Assembly (NCBI GenBank): GCA_016705695.1
Contig: JADJLA010000001.1
Location: 372,001-436,000 of the forward strand
Origin: Sphingobacteriaceae bacterium
Lineage (GTDB): Bacteria > Bacteroidota > Bacteroidia > B-17B0 > Aurantibacillaceae
Direction of reading: 5' to 3'
DNA length: 64,000 bases
The notes beneath the pieces are model-generated. The model was not told the DNA's origin. It was given only the letters and a program-made list of their open reading frames with translations, and made no database searches. Shown in pieces: positions 27,569 through 36,720 of this stretch (the stretch's first letter is position 1; each line of letters begins with the position of its first letter). A program made the translations under genes and the position numbers.

Positions 27569-28198
27569 TTATATCAACGAGTTATCTATAGCAAATCGGG
27601 TAAGTTCAGCATCGGTTCTCATGTCAAGCTTAGAAAATATCCTCTGTCTGTAAGTGCCAATAGTACTTAGACTTAAATTAGTTTCAGCAGCAATACTATT
27701 TGGCTTTTTGCCGCCTGCCATTAGCTGAAGTATTTGTAATTCTCTATTGCTTAATAATTCAATGGAGCGCGTTTTCGATCGTTTATTTATTCGGGTGATG
27801 ATGTTCTTTGCAAGGGTAGAAGAAATATAACTCTCGCCTTTTAAAATACTTTTAACGGCTGTAATAACATCGTTAATGGGCGTTTCGCGGTTCACATATC
27901 CCGAAGCACCTACACTCATGGCTCTATAACCATAAATACTCTCAGGATAAATACACATAAGAAGTATAGGTACTTTGGGGTGAGCTAGCTTGATCTTCTT
28001 TATAAGATCGATATTGTTATTACCGGGATTAGATACCGCCAGGATCAATAGATTGAACGATCTTTCTTTTAGCAAGTCAATTACTGCTAAAGGACATGAA
28101 GTTTCTATCACTTCAACATTTGGAATGTGTGCTTGTATGCTAGTGCATAGTCCAAATCGGCTAAGAGGGTAATTATCGGCAACGAGTACTTTAGGCAT
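27569..28198 (-). CDS. NarL/LuxR-type response regulator with degenerate receiver
   Basis: 209 residues. The C-terminal 65 residues are a LuxR-type helix-turn-helix (LSNRELQILQLMAGGKKPNSIAAETNLSLSTIGTYRQRIFSKL), so it binds DNA. The N-terminal 120 residues align with receiver domains but lack key residues. The phospho-acceptor Asp is Ala54 (LLILAVSNPG where LDxxMPG is usual), the second acidic residue of the pocket is Asn9, and the conserved Lys is Asn103 (SGYVNRE). It is therefore probably not controlled by phosphorylation and may respond to a ligand or partner. No histidine kinase is adjacent. An inverted repeat lies upstream at 28220-28248. Confidence 0.88.
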   Translation of the reverse strand: MPKVLVADNYPLSRFGLCTSIQAHIPNVEVIETSCPLAVIDLLKERSFNLLILAVSNPGNNNIDLIKKIKLAHPKVPILLMCIYPESIYGYRAMSVGASGYVNRETPINDVITAVKSILKGESYISSTLAKNIITRINKRSKTRSIELLSNRELQILQLMAGGKKPNSIAAETNLSLSTIGTYRQRIFSKLDMRTDAELTRFAIDNSLI

Positions 28199-28219
28199 AT
28201 AAGTTACTGTGATACATTT

Positions 28220-28248
28220 GGTTAAATACTTTAGATTTAGATTTAACC
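28220..28248. promoter_or_regulatory. Inverted repeat upstream of the response regulator
   Basis: GGTTAAAT (28220-28227) and ATTTAACC (28241-28248) are perfect inverted copies 13 bases apart, 22 bp before the response regulator start. It could be an autoregulatory site. This is inference from position. Confidence 0.35.
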
Positions 28249-28331
28249 ACGGCCAAATCTAAGTAATTAAATGCAATCTTGAAATAGTTTTAATGACTAG
28301 AGGTTTGTAGCAAAATAACTACAAATAGCGA

Positions 28332-28382
28332 TTTTGTGCGGCATTGTTGCACAAAAAAAACGGGACCATTTCTGATCCCGTT
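28332..28382 (-). terminator. Terminator of the matrixin-like gene, with a second hairpin behind it
   Basis: AACGGGA (28359-28365) pairs with TCCCGTT (28376-28382). On the minus strand a run of eight T follows, a strong terminator 25 bp after the stop codon. Immediately beyond it TTTTGTGC/GCACAAAA (28332-28356) forms a second 8-bp stem. Nothing else is recognisable in 28249-28331. Confidence 0.8.
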
Positions 28383-28406
28383 TTCTGTTTAAAATTTATG
28401 ATCTAA

Positions 28407-31094
28407 TTATTGCTTGATCACTTTAAATATCTTCTCTGAACCATTCTCGGGTTTTACTTTCATTAAATAAACTCCATTTGCTTGTTCAGAGATATTTAAT
28501 TCTATCTCAGTTCTGTCGCTAAGTTTTTTCTCCATCACTAATTGCCCAATAGCATTATAAATGATCACAGTTCCATTGAACGTGTTGGCAAACTTCATTA
28601 CCAAGGTTCCTTGTGTTGGATTTGGATAGATACTTGAAACTACATCTGCGCTGTTTGGAGTTAATGCAGAACATGTATTGATATTAACCGTTGCGCTTGC
28701 AGTACCTGAACAACTTCCTGTTTTTCCTGTTACGGTGTATACAGTTGTAGTTGCGTTACTTGCTAATAATGTAGTTGTTGTTGCGCTTGTATTCCAAGTA
28801 TAGGTTGTTGCACCACTTGCTGTTAATACAGTAGTTTGGCCCGTACATAACGTAACATTATTTGGTGTAATTGATACTCCGCTTAATACAGTTGTTGTAC
28901 TAATAACAAATGTAGTAGAACCTGTACAAGTTCCCGTAGTTCCAAGAACCGTATAGGTTGTTGTTGTGCCCGGACTTAATGTTTGAGAGGCGCCGGTTAA
29001 GTTACCGGGATTCCAAGTATACGTTGTTGCGCCTGTAGCTGTTTTTACAATGGAACTTCCTGAACAAATAGTAGAACTTGAAACACTAGGATTTGCGCCT
29101 GGTAAAACAGTTACTGTTCCGTTACTATTGCCGTTGCAAGTACCATTGGTTCCTACAACATTGTATACTTGTGTGCTGGCAGGACTCAATGTTTGTGTAG
29201 CGCCGGTTAAAGGACCGGGTGTCCATGTATATCCACCCGAACTACCACTTGCGGTTAATGTGGCTATTTTAGTTGGACAAATAGTTGCAGAACCTACCGA
29301 AATTACCGGCGATGCAAGTACGTTTACTGTTCTTGTGAAAAGAGCGGAACTTCCATTTGAGTTTGAGCATATCAAAGAAATTGTTTTTACACCAGCTGTT
29401 GCATAAGTAACAGTAGGGTTTTGAACGTTAGAAGAAGCTGGAGTTCCACCGGTCATTGTCCATGTCCAAGTGCTTGGTCCATTTAACGATTGATCTGTCA
29501 TACTTACAACTTGCCCTGTACAAACTTGAGTTGGTGTTGCTACAAAAGAAGCGGTAGGTGCAAGCGATGTACATGATGCAGCACTCATAGCTGTCATTAC
29601 AGCTTGGCTACAAACGCCACCAGATAAGTTTCTTGTCATAACTGCATTTCCACCCGCAATATCTCCGGCATTAAGTGTTCGTTTGTTTTGCGCAGCTCCA
29701 ATTGAGTAATGCATTACACCAGCAGCGTTGATGACATGAGAAAGTTGATGGCCATGTCCTAATTCATGTGTTGCTACTGATTCGAAGTCTATTTGACCCG
29801 CACCGGCAAGAGCAGGTCCATATTGCCATGTGGTTCCACTATCAAAAACAATATCTAGTTCACTAACATACCAATTCATATTTGGGTTACTTCCACAACC
29901 TCCCCAATAGCTCGAACAAACGCCAAGAACACCGGCCGGTAACTGTGTAGAGGCATCGTCAAAGCGAACAACGTTCACGCCATCAGAAGCGGCAACATTT
30001 ATTGCGGTATTAGCGCCAACCCTCCAATTAATATAAGTAGTACATGTCCATGTTTTAATTGATCTTTCAAAAGAAGCAACCGCCGGCGCATTACTTGCAA
30101 AGCCTGTATAATACTGCCATGTATAACCGCCTAAGGTATTATCGTTGATATGCCGTGTATTATAAACAGTTGAAGCCGCTGTAGTAGGAGAACCCGGGCT
30201 GATCACATTTAAATGGCCGTAATCAATGGTAAGTGATACTGCACTATTTGTAAATCCGGTTGGTGTAGTTACACGAACTGTCCCCGTACCTGCTGAACCC
30301 GAACCATTGGTGCGAGTTGGCACTTTCACTTGAATTTGAGTTGGTGTCCATGAAACGTATTGTGAAGCGTGTGCGCCAATAAGTGTTGAACCACCATCAT
30401 CAGCATTTCTAAAGGAAACATAACTAGTTGCACTGGGGCCAGTTCCAAATCCGGTACCGGTTATAGTAAGAATGCTTCCTGTACCAGCCGAAATACTGGT
30501 AGGTGAAATACCTGTTACCGCGGCAACTTGCGACGGGTCGTTAAATTTACCTTGAGGGGTTTGTGATGCACCAAAATAACTTGGTAAAGTAGTATTCATA
30601 ATTGCACCAATAGCTTTGTAAAGATCTTCATTGATGTCTGCGTAAGTAGTAAATGGATCTCTTGCGCTATTTTCTTTGGTATCAAATTTTATAAAACCTT
30701 GCTCATCGGCATATACTTCAAATGTATTATAACCAAATTGCGAAGCGGTGTTTTTAAAATTCACCATAAACACACCTTCTTGTTCATCATTTAATTTAAG
30801 CGATGGTTCAGCAGTTATGCGCCTGTCTTCAATTTCTCCACCTGTAGTAATCACCTCAATGAACGAGCTGCTGAGTGTTCCTTTTAATACTTGTTTTACT
30901 TGAACTAAATTTGAAGTATGAATATAATTGTGTGCTGTATTCCAAAATGATTTTTTTGAGATCACAGAACCTTGAATAATTATATTAGAGCTATTAACCC
31001 TTTCAGTTAATGATACCGGATAGAGCATACACTGCCCAATTAAATTGGAAGTTGATAATGCTATTAATAAAATAATGGTGTAAATTTTTTTCAT
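28407..31094 (-). CDS. T9SS-secreted matrixin-like zinc metallopeptidase
   Basis: 895 residues from the ATG at 31092-31094, which begins a signal peptide (MKKIYTIILLIALSTSNLIGQ). An upstream in-frame start lacks signal character. In order: an N-terminal region, an IPT/TIG domain (VTGISPTSISAGTGSILTIT), a peptidase domain with HELGHGHQLSH encoded at 29736-29768 (the HExxHxxxxxH zinc motif of metzincins) and MHYS just after as a likely Met-turn. Then come a PKD-like domain, three Cys-containing Ig-like repeats rich in Thr, and a T9SS type-A sorting domain (SSIYPNPTQGTLVMKF, AIGQLVM, NGVYLMKVKPENG). It should act outside the cell. It is divergent from a second secreted metalloprotease at 31336. 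Confidence 0.85.
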   Translation of the reverse strand: MKKIYTIILLIALSTSNLIGQCMLYPVSLTERVNSSNIIIQGSVISKKSFWNTAHNYIHTSNLVQVKQVLKGTLSSSFIEVITTGGEIEDRRITAEPSLKLNDEQEGVFMVNFKNTASQFGYNTFEVYADEQGFIKFDTKENSARDPFTTYADINEDLYKAIGAIMNTTLPSYFGASQTPQGKFNDPSQVAAVTGISPTSISAGTGSILTITGTGFGTGPSATSYVSFRNADDGGSTLIGAHASQYVSWTPTQIQVKVPTRTNGSGSAGTGTVRVTTPTGFTNSAVSLTIDYGHLNVISPGSPTTAASTVYNTRHINDNTLGGYTWQYYTGFASNAPAVASFERSIKTWTCTTYINWRVGANTAINVAASDGVNVVRFDDASTQLPAGVLGVCSSYWGGCGSNPNMNWYVSELDIVFDSGTTWQYGPALAGAGQIDFESVATHELGHGHQLSHVINAAGVMHYSIGAAQNKRTLNAGDIAGGNAVMTRNLSGGVCSQAVMTAMSAASCTSLAPTASFVATPTQVCTGQVVSMTDQSLNGPSTWTWTMTGGTPASSNVQNPTVTYATAGVKTISLICSNSNGSSALFTRTVNVLASPVISVGSATICPTKIATLTASGSSGGYTWTPGPLTGATQTLSPASTQVYNVVGTNGTCNGNSNGTVTVLPGANPSVSSSTICSGSSIVKTATGATTYTWNPGNLTGASQTLSPGTTTTYTVLGTTGTCTGSTTFVISTTTVLSGVSITPNNVTLCTGQTTVLTASGATTYTWNTSATTTTLLASNATTTVYTVTGKTGSCSGTASATVNINTCSALTPNSADVVSSIYPNPTQGTLVMKFANTFNGTVIIYNAIGQLVMEKKLSDRTEIELNISEQANGVYLMKVKPENGSEKIFKVIKQ

Positions 31095-31117
31095 GATAAG
31101 TGTGTTTTTTGCTACAG

Positions 31118-31154
31118 CAATATATAAAATCAAATCTTTTGTTACAATACCCCA
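31118..31154 (-). promoter_or_regulatory. Promoter of the matrixin-like gene with GGGGTATTG element
   Basis: On the minus strand TGGGGTATTG (31154-31145) contains the -33 TTG. After exactly 20 bases comes TATATTG (31124-31118). It mirrors the divergent promoter at 31230-31266. Confidence 0.6.
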
Positions 31155-31229
31155 ATAAATTATTTCGACGAATTGTTAAAATTTAGTTTCAAATTTAGAT
31201 TTTCGACGAAATTATTAACATATCCAAAA

Positions 31230-31266
31230 TGGGGTATTGACTTTACTTGTTATTCTTACTACCTTG
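31230..31266 (+). promoter_or_regulatory. Promoter of the M4-type protease gene with GGGGTATTG element
   Basis: TGGGGTATTG (31230-31239) followed after exactly 20 bases by TACCTTG (31260-31266). Between the two promoters are two direct copies of TTTCGACGAA (31163-31172 and 31201-31210) and two of AAATTTAG, possible regulator sites. Confidence 0.6.
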
Positions 31267-31335
31267 TTAGGATGTAATAACCTGGCATGAAATAAGCTTT
31301 GGCTTGTATTTTGCTGTAAAAATTAAACAAAGGGG

Positions 31336-34300
31336 ATGAAAAAAATTTTATGTATTGCAGCTTTGTTCGTATCGGTTCAATTGATAGGGCAATCAAATTC
31401 AAAATTAATTTCTTACGCAAAAGAGTATAATTACGATAGTAATAAAAAACTCAATTTTGTTAGTTTTAAAGAAACTCATCAGATTACTCAAAGTGAAGTA
31501 ACCGATTTTCTTAATATGATGTTGTTTAGCGACCCATCAATTAAAGTTTCACTAATAAAAGCAGAAGAGGATTTTATTGGATGGACCAACATTAGATACG
31601 GCATCCAGATCAATGGAGTTGAAGTAAGTAATAAAATGATCAATGCACATTGCCACAATGGAAAATTAGTGTCTGTTAACGGGGATATTAGTGAAATTAG
31701 TAATGTATTAGCTAAGTTCTTTATCTCTGAAGCTAGCGCCTTACAAAAGGCAGTAAATAAAGTTGGTGCTAAAAAATACAAATGGGAAAACAAAGCCGAG
31801 GAAGCGCATATGCGCGAAGTTTTGAATCAACCAAATTTTTCGTACCAGCCAATAGGAATAAAAACATTTATTGAGATCAAAGGTAAATTGGTTTCGGCGT
31901 ATAGATTTAATATTTATGCAGAAGTTCCTTTATATCGTGCTAATGTATTTGTGGATGCTTCTACAGGAGCAATTTTAGATGAACAAAATTTAATTTGTAC
32001 AACAGATGTTGGCGCAACCGCCGCAACAAAATATAGCGGTGCACAAACTATGACGGTTGATCAGCAATCGGCAAGTTTATTTCGCTTAAGAGAAACCGGC
32101 CGCGGTTTAGGTGTGGAGACCTACAATATGAATAATACAACAACTTATAGTTCAACAGATTTTACAAATACTAGCACTGCATGGACAAGCACTGTTCAGT
32201 TTGAGCAAGTAGCTAGAGATGCGCATTGGGGCTGTGAAATGACCTATGATTATTATTGGTTAACACACAATCGTAATAGTATTGATAATGGAGGATTTAA
32301 ATTATTAAGTTACGTTCATTACAGTACAAATTACAATAACGCATTTTGGGATGGTCAGCGTATGACTTACGGTGATGGAAACGGAACTACATTTACGCCG
32401 TTAACCGGGTTGGATGTTTGTGGTCACGAAGTTTCGCATGGTTTAACTTCTGCAACAGGAAATCTTACTTACAGTTACGAATCCGGTGCTTTGAACGAAG
32501 GCAATTCGGATATTATGGGAACATGTATTGAAAACTATGGCCGACCAACTAATTGGGATTGGAAAATTGGCGCGGAGATAACACCAAGTGGCAATGGTAT
32601 TCGCAGTATGCAAAATCCAACTATTGCTCCTTATAATGATCCTGATACGTATTTGGGAACTTATTGGTACACCGGCACTGGTGATAACGGAGGTGTTCAC
32701 ACTAATAGTGGCGTTTATAATTATTGGTTCTATTTATTAACTGCAGGTGGAACCGGTACAAATGACATTGCAAGTTCTTACACCGTAAATGCTATTGGTA
32801 TGTTGAATGCGGCTAAGATCGCGTTCCGTGCGCTAACTATTTATTATGTACCAAGCACTAATTTTGCAAATGCACGATTATTAACTATTCAGGCTGCTAA
32901 AGATCTATTTGGCGCTTGCAGTAACGAAGTTATTCAAACAACAAATGCATGGCATGCTGTTGGAGTGGGAGCGGTATATGCGCCCGCGGCAATTAATCCT
33001 AATTTTAATTCGGCTAGCACTAGCTATTGTAATTTACCTGCCAGTGTTAGTTTTAATAATACAACAGCAAATGGAGTTAGTTATATTTGGGATTTTGGCG
33101 ATAATAGCAGCACATCAACCGCCACAAATGCAGTGCATACATACACAGCAAATGGAACTTACACTGTAACGTTAACCGCAACAGGTTGTTTGAGTAATAC
33201 CGCAAGCATTGTTCAACCTGCTTATATTACTGTAAATTCTCCGGCATTACCAACGGCAACTGGTGCTGCAGTTTGTTATAATGGATCTTTATTATTAAGT
33301 GCTGCCGGCGGAACATTATTAAATTGGTATGCAACACCTGCCTTAACTACTGTTATTAATACAGGAACTGCTTACACTACACCAAATTTAACTACCACTA
33401 CAACTTACTATGTTGCAAATACAGTTACTAACTCACCTGTTACTGGAGGCCTTTTAAACAGCGCTTCAGGAGGAGGTTATTTAACCAACCCAGCGCATTA
33501 TTTGACATTTGATGTTGTACAAAACAGCACAATAGAATCTGTGGTTGTAAATGCACAAAATACAGGCAACAGAACATTTGAATTAAGAAATTCAGCAAAT
33601 GCGATCTTGAGTTCTACTGTTGTAAATTTAACTAGTGTTGGTGCTAATACAGTTAACTTAAATTTCAGTGTACCTATTGGAACTGGTTACCGTTTAGGGT
33701 TGAACGCTTCTTCAGCATCTGCTCTTTACAGAACAAATACTGCTGTAAGCTATCCTTATAATATTGGAGGCTGTGTAAACTTAACAGGTTCAAGCGCAGG
33801 GCCGGGCTCTTACTATTGGTATTATAATATTAAAGTAAGAAAAGCAGATTGTTTGAGCCCTGCTGTTGCAGTTACCGCAACAATTAATCCTGCTCCAACG
33901 ATCAGTTTTGCAGGTAATCAAACCAATTTATGTCTTGGTGTTCCTCCAGTATTGATCAATGCAACACCGGTTGGTGGTACGTTTAGCGGGCCGGGTATGA
34001 CATCGAACATGTTCAATCCATCAATTACAGGTAATGGTTCATTTACAATTTACTATAACTATACTGATCCAAACACAAATTGTAGTGGTGTAGATAGTTT
34101 GGTAATGACTGTTGCAGATTGCACGGGATTAACGCAATTAAGCAATCAGCTTGGTTCAGTTAGTGTGTATCCAAATCCGGCAAATGATCAATTAACGATC
34201 ACAAATGCAAAGTTCGATAATGCTTCATTGATCATTTCTGATGCCGCAGGAAGAATAATTATAAGCCAATCAGTTAACTCAAACGAAGAGAAAGTAAATG

Positions 34301-34386
34301 TAGCGCAATTAGCAAATGGCGTTTATCTATTACGAATTAAACAAGGAAATGCAACACTTAAAACTATTAAGCTTGTAAAGCAATAA
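31336..34386 (+). CDS. T9SS-secreted thermolysin-like (M4) metallopeptidase
   Basis: 1016 residues with a signal peptide (MKKILCIAALFVSVQLIGQ). An FTP/PepSY-like propeptide covers about 40-215. The M4 catalytic domain follows: His364, Glu365 and His368 in VCGHEVSHGL, the third zinc ligand Glu388 in SGALNEGNSD, and GGVHTNSGVYNYWFYLL with the family His. After about residue 555 come a PKD-like domain (YIWDFGDNSS), Ig-like and lectin-like regions and a T9SS type-A sorting domain (VSVYPNPANDQLTITNA, NGVYLLRIKQGN). It is made as a zymogen and should be active outside the cell. A terminator follows at 34406-34435. Confidence 0.93.
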   Translation: MKKILCIAALFVSVQLIGQSNSKLISYAKEYNYDSNKKLNFVSFKETHQITQSEVTDFLNMMLFSDPSIKVSLIKAEEDFIGWTNIRYGIQINGVEVSNKMINAHCHNGKLVSVNGDISEISNVLAKFFISEASALQKAVNKVGAKKYKWENKAEEAHMREVLNQPNFSYQPIGIKTFIEIKGKLVSAYRFNIYAEVPLYRANVFVDASTGAILDEQNLICTTDVGATAATKYSGAQTMTVDQQSASLFRLRETGRGLGVETYNMNNTTTYSSTDFTNTSTAWTSTVQFEQVARDAHWGCEMTYDYYWLTHNRNSIDNGGFKLLSYVHYSTNYNNAFWDGQRMTYGDGNGTTFTPLTGLDVCGHEVSHGLTSATGNLTYSYESGALNEGNSDIMGTCIENYGRPTNWDWKIGAEITPSGNGIRSMQNPTIAPYNDPDTYLGTYWYTGTGDNGGVHTNSGVYNYWFYLLTAGGTGTNDIASSYTVNAIGMLNAAKIAFRALTIYYVPSTNFANARLLTIQAAKDLFGACSNEVIQTTNAWHAVGVGAVYAPAAINPNFNSASTSYCNLPASVSFNNTTANGVSYIWDFGDNSSTSTATNAVHTYTANGTYTVTLTATGCLSNTASIVQPAYITVNSPALPTATGAAVCYNGSLLLSAAGGTLLNWYATPALTTVINTGTAYTTPNLTTTTTYYVANTVTNSPVTGGLLNSASGGGYLTNPAHYLTFDVVQNSTIESVVVNAQNTGNRTFELRNSANAILSSTVVNLTSVGANTVNLNFSVPIGTGYRLGLNASSASALYRTNTAVSYPYNIGGCVNLTGSSAGPGSYYWYYNIKVRKADCLSPAVAVTATINPAPTISFAGNQTNLCLGVPPVLINATPVGGTFSGPGMTSNMFNPSITGNGSFTIYYNYTDPNTNCSGVDSLVMTVADCTGLTQLSNQLGSVSVYPNPANDQLTITNAKFDNASLIISDAAGRIIISQSVNSNEEKVNVAQLANGVYLLRIKQGNATLKTIKLVKQ

Positions 34387-34405
34387 TATAACCTCTTGAT
34401 AAAGG

Positions 34406-34435
34406 AAAGCCCTAGCGTTTGTTAGGGCTTTTTTT
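34406..34435 (+). terminator. Terminator of the M4-type protease gene
   Basis: AAGCCCTA (34407-34414) pairs with TAGGGCTT (34423-34430) and runs into seven T. It ends 4 bp before the stop of the convergent gene and has an A-rich left flank, so it may serve both directions. Confidence 0.88.
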
Positions 34436-34439
34436 ATGC

Positions 34440-35198
34440 TTAGAACTTAAAGCTTAAACCATTTTTTAAGGTGTAAACCAGTGCAGGTATTCCCGGAGGT
34501 TGATGAGTATCGTATAGCAAATTAAAACCAACTCTAAAATTAAAATGACCGGTAAGAACAATGTCTAAATTAGAATCGCTGGCAATACGGTAATTGCTAA
34601 AATCATTCAATAAGGGTTGATAAAACGTAGTGTTTGAAAAATCTAATTTATTAAATCCAATATTGAACGTTACATAACTACTCATTCGATGGTTGTATTG
34701 AATGATAGTTTCATTATCCTGCACCTGATATTCGTACATATATAAAGCGGCTATATACAATCTAAAATTCTTTTTTTTGAGGACCTTTAAACGTGGTCCC
34801 GCACCTGCTAAATATCTTCTATCTAATTTTAAAACGAGATTATATTGTGCCTGAGTGAAGTTTTCCCATGTAACGTGGTTGCTGATCTTGTAGCTATATC
34901 TTATATGCTGATAACCATTATTCACAAAATCGGTTTGCGCCGCTTTAATAAATGCAAGATCACTAATGGCCAAAAAGCGATGTTTGTTGTGTTGGTATTG
35001 CATGTGAACATTTATACCAAGAGAAATTACCTGTTGTGTGTTTTGAGTAACATTAAAATTAAGATCACTTCTTCCTACAAATCCGTTGGTGTCGTTTAAA
35101 AATCGTTTGCTCTCAATATTAATTACTTGCGATGTAATAAAGAAAGGAAAGAGAAAAACAAGAATGAAGTAATTATTTTGCAGGCTCCTTTGGTTCAT
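34440..35198 (-). CDS. Outer-membrane beta-barrel protein, DUF481-like
   Basis: 252 residues with a signal-like N-terminus (LQNNYFILVFLFPFFITSQ). The rest is alternating hydrophobic strands with aromatic ends, for example YQHIRYSYKISNHVTWENFTQAQ and FNFRVGFNLLYD, finishing in Phe (NGLSFKF), the mark of an outer-membrane barrel. The pattern resembles DUF481, which is a judgement by eye. The start overlaps the OstA-like gene by 26 bp, making it the last gene of the five-gene minus-strand envelope operon. Confidence 0.75.
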   Translation of the reverse strand: MNQRSLQNNYFILVFLFPFFITSQVINIESKRFLNDTNGFVGRSDLNFNVTQNTQQVISLGINVHMQYQHNKHRFLAISDLAFIKAAQTDFVNNGYQHIRYSYKISNHVTWENFTQAQYNLVLKLDRRYLAGAGPRLKVLKKKNFRLYIAALYMYEYQVQDNETIIQYNHRMSSYVTFNIGFNKLDFSNTTFYQPLLNDFSNYRIASDSNLDIVLTGHFNFRVGFNLLYDTHQPPGIPALVYTLKNGLSFKF

Positions 35199-36720
35199 TC
35201 AACAGATCTTGTTTTGACTTTGGTCTTCTATTGTACTGCCAACTGTAGCCTTTTAATTTTGAATCTGCTTCAGTTACATCTTTCATTGGCGTAATGGTTC
35301 CTTGGGGTTTGGTATTCATTGTAGCCCTATCAATTTCCTCGTTTTTGAACCAAATATTCATAAAGCTGCAAGTGGTTCTGTTCAATCCAATGAGTTTGCT
35401 TTTGTCTTTTGCGTAATATAAAGCCTCCACGTTGTCGGTTAAAATAGCCTTGCGTACAGTGTCTTTTTCAAAAAAGGCTTCCACATTTTTGCACGAGAGT
35501 TGATTGAATTTATCAGAAGAATCAACTTGATTGATCATAAAAGCATTGTTTTCTAAAATAAATCCTTTGATAGCCTGGTTATTTAATTTGATCATTATCT
35601 TTTTACCTGTTGCTTGTGTTCGGTTCGACCATAAAATAGGATCATCGTATAATTGCATCAATGAATCCATGCTGTTATAGCTGGCAGAATCGCATAAAGC
35701 TTGAAGATCTTTTTTGTAAAGACGAACATGGTGGTATGCAGTTAAAAAATTATTCACCGAATCAAGATCTCTGTGATATAAAGTATCCGCATGAAGGAAC
35801 AAAGTATCTTTATCCACAATGCGAGCATAAATTGCTTTTTTGGTTACAAAGGCTTCTGAGTTCTTTTGTTTGTATTCAATATAATCACCGTAAAGGATCG
35901 ATTTTTGCGATGTATCAACCAATGTTACATTTTTAAATGCTCTGCCAAATTGTTTGTTACGATCATAAAACAAGCTATCCCCCCTTAATTGTTGTTGTTT
36001 TGTAACTAACAAAGCGTTTTTGCTAAAGGCAGACCTTTCATTTTGCGTATCGTAAAAACCGTTCTCACAATAAATATAATCGTCTTTACTTAAAATGATA
36101 CTGGGGCCAAGAAAATACGCTGTTTTATTTATGGTATTATACCTTAACGTATCGCTATTCATTTTGTAATCAGGATTGGTGAGCACAACATCGTAATGAA
36201 ATGCAACATCTTTTGTTGCTGAATAATAATGTCCATTCTTGCTCTTCAAGGTATTTTCTTTATTTACAATAGTGCCACCGTTGTAATAATTGGCAATTGA
36301 GTTGGCTACATCAAACGTAAGGATGTTTGTAGTGAGCGTCATATCTTTTTCAATGCAAACCACATTACCATCAAGAATAGCCATTTTTGTGCTTGCATCA
36401 TACAGTAATTTATCACCGGTAACCGTAATGCTATCTCCTTTTACAATGCGAATGTGTCCGCCTGCCTCCATACGTTTACTTGAGAAAAGTAGGGCGCTAT
36501 CGCAATATAATAAAGCGCCTTCATGTTCGCAGATCACATTTCCTTTAAGGACCTGAGCATCAGATTTGGATCTATCGAACGAAAGATCATCGGCATTCTT
36601 TACAGTAATGGTCTTGAATTTTTTGTCTTCCTGTTTTTTAGGAGTTGAAGCTTTCTTTTGTGAAAACGCATAGCCGCTAAGCAGAATGAAAAAAATTAAA
36701 TATGTGAACTTATTACGCAT
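35173..36720 (-). CDS. OstA/LptA-like lipopolysaccharide transport protein
   Basis: 515 residues from the ATG at 36718-36720, which begins a signal peptide (MRNKFTYLIFFILLSGYAFSQ) and overlaps the upstream stop by 8 bp. Many repeats of the OstA/LptA beta-jellyroll are visible: DAQVLKGNVICEHEGALLYCDSA, AGGHIRIVKGDSITVTGDKLLYD, ILDGNVVCIEKD and RAFKNVTLVDTSQKSILYGDYIEY. LptA-family proteins carry lipopolysaccharide across the periplasm. The protein is longer than E. coli LptA, as is common for OstA-like proteins in Bacteroidota. An LptF/G permease is encoded in the same operon, supporting an LPS export role. Confidence 0.85.
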   Translation of the reverse strand: MRNKFTYLIFFILLSGYAFSQKKASTPKKQEDKKFKTITVKNADDLSFDRSKSDAQVLKGNVICEHEGALLYCDSALLFSSKRMEAGGHIRIVKGDSITVTGDKLLYDASTKMAILDGNVVCIEKDMTLTTNILTFDVANSIANYYNGGTIVNKENTLKSKNGHYYSATKDVAFHYDVVLTNPDYKMNSDTLRYNTINKTAYFLGPSIILSKDDYIYCENGFYDTQNERSAFSKNALLVTKQQQLRGDSLFYDRNKQFGRAFKNVTLVDTSQKSILYGDYIEYKQKNSEAFVTKKAIYARIVDKDTLFLHADTLYHRDLDSVNNFLTAYHHVRLYKKDLQALCDSASYNSMDSLMQLYDDPILWSNRTQATGKKIMIKLNNQAIKGFILENNAFMINQVDSSDKFNQLSCKNVEAFFEKDTVRKAILTDNVEALYYAKDKSKLIGLNRTTCSFMNIWFKNEEIDRATMNTKPQGTITPMKDVTEADSKLKGYSWQYNRRPKSKQDLLNEPKEPAK

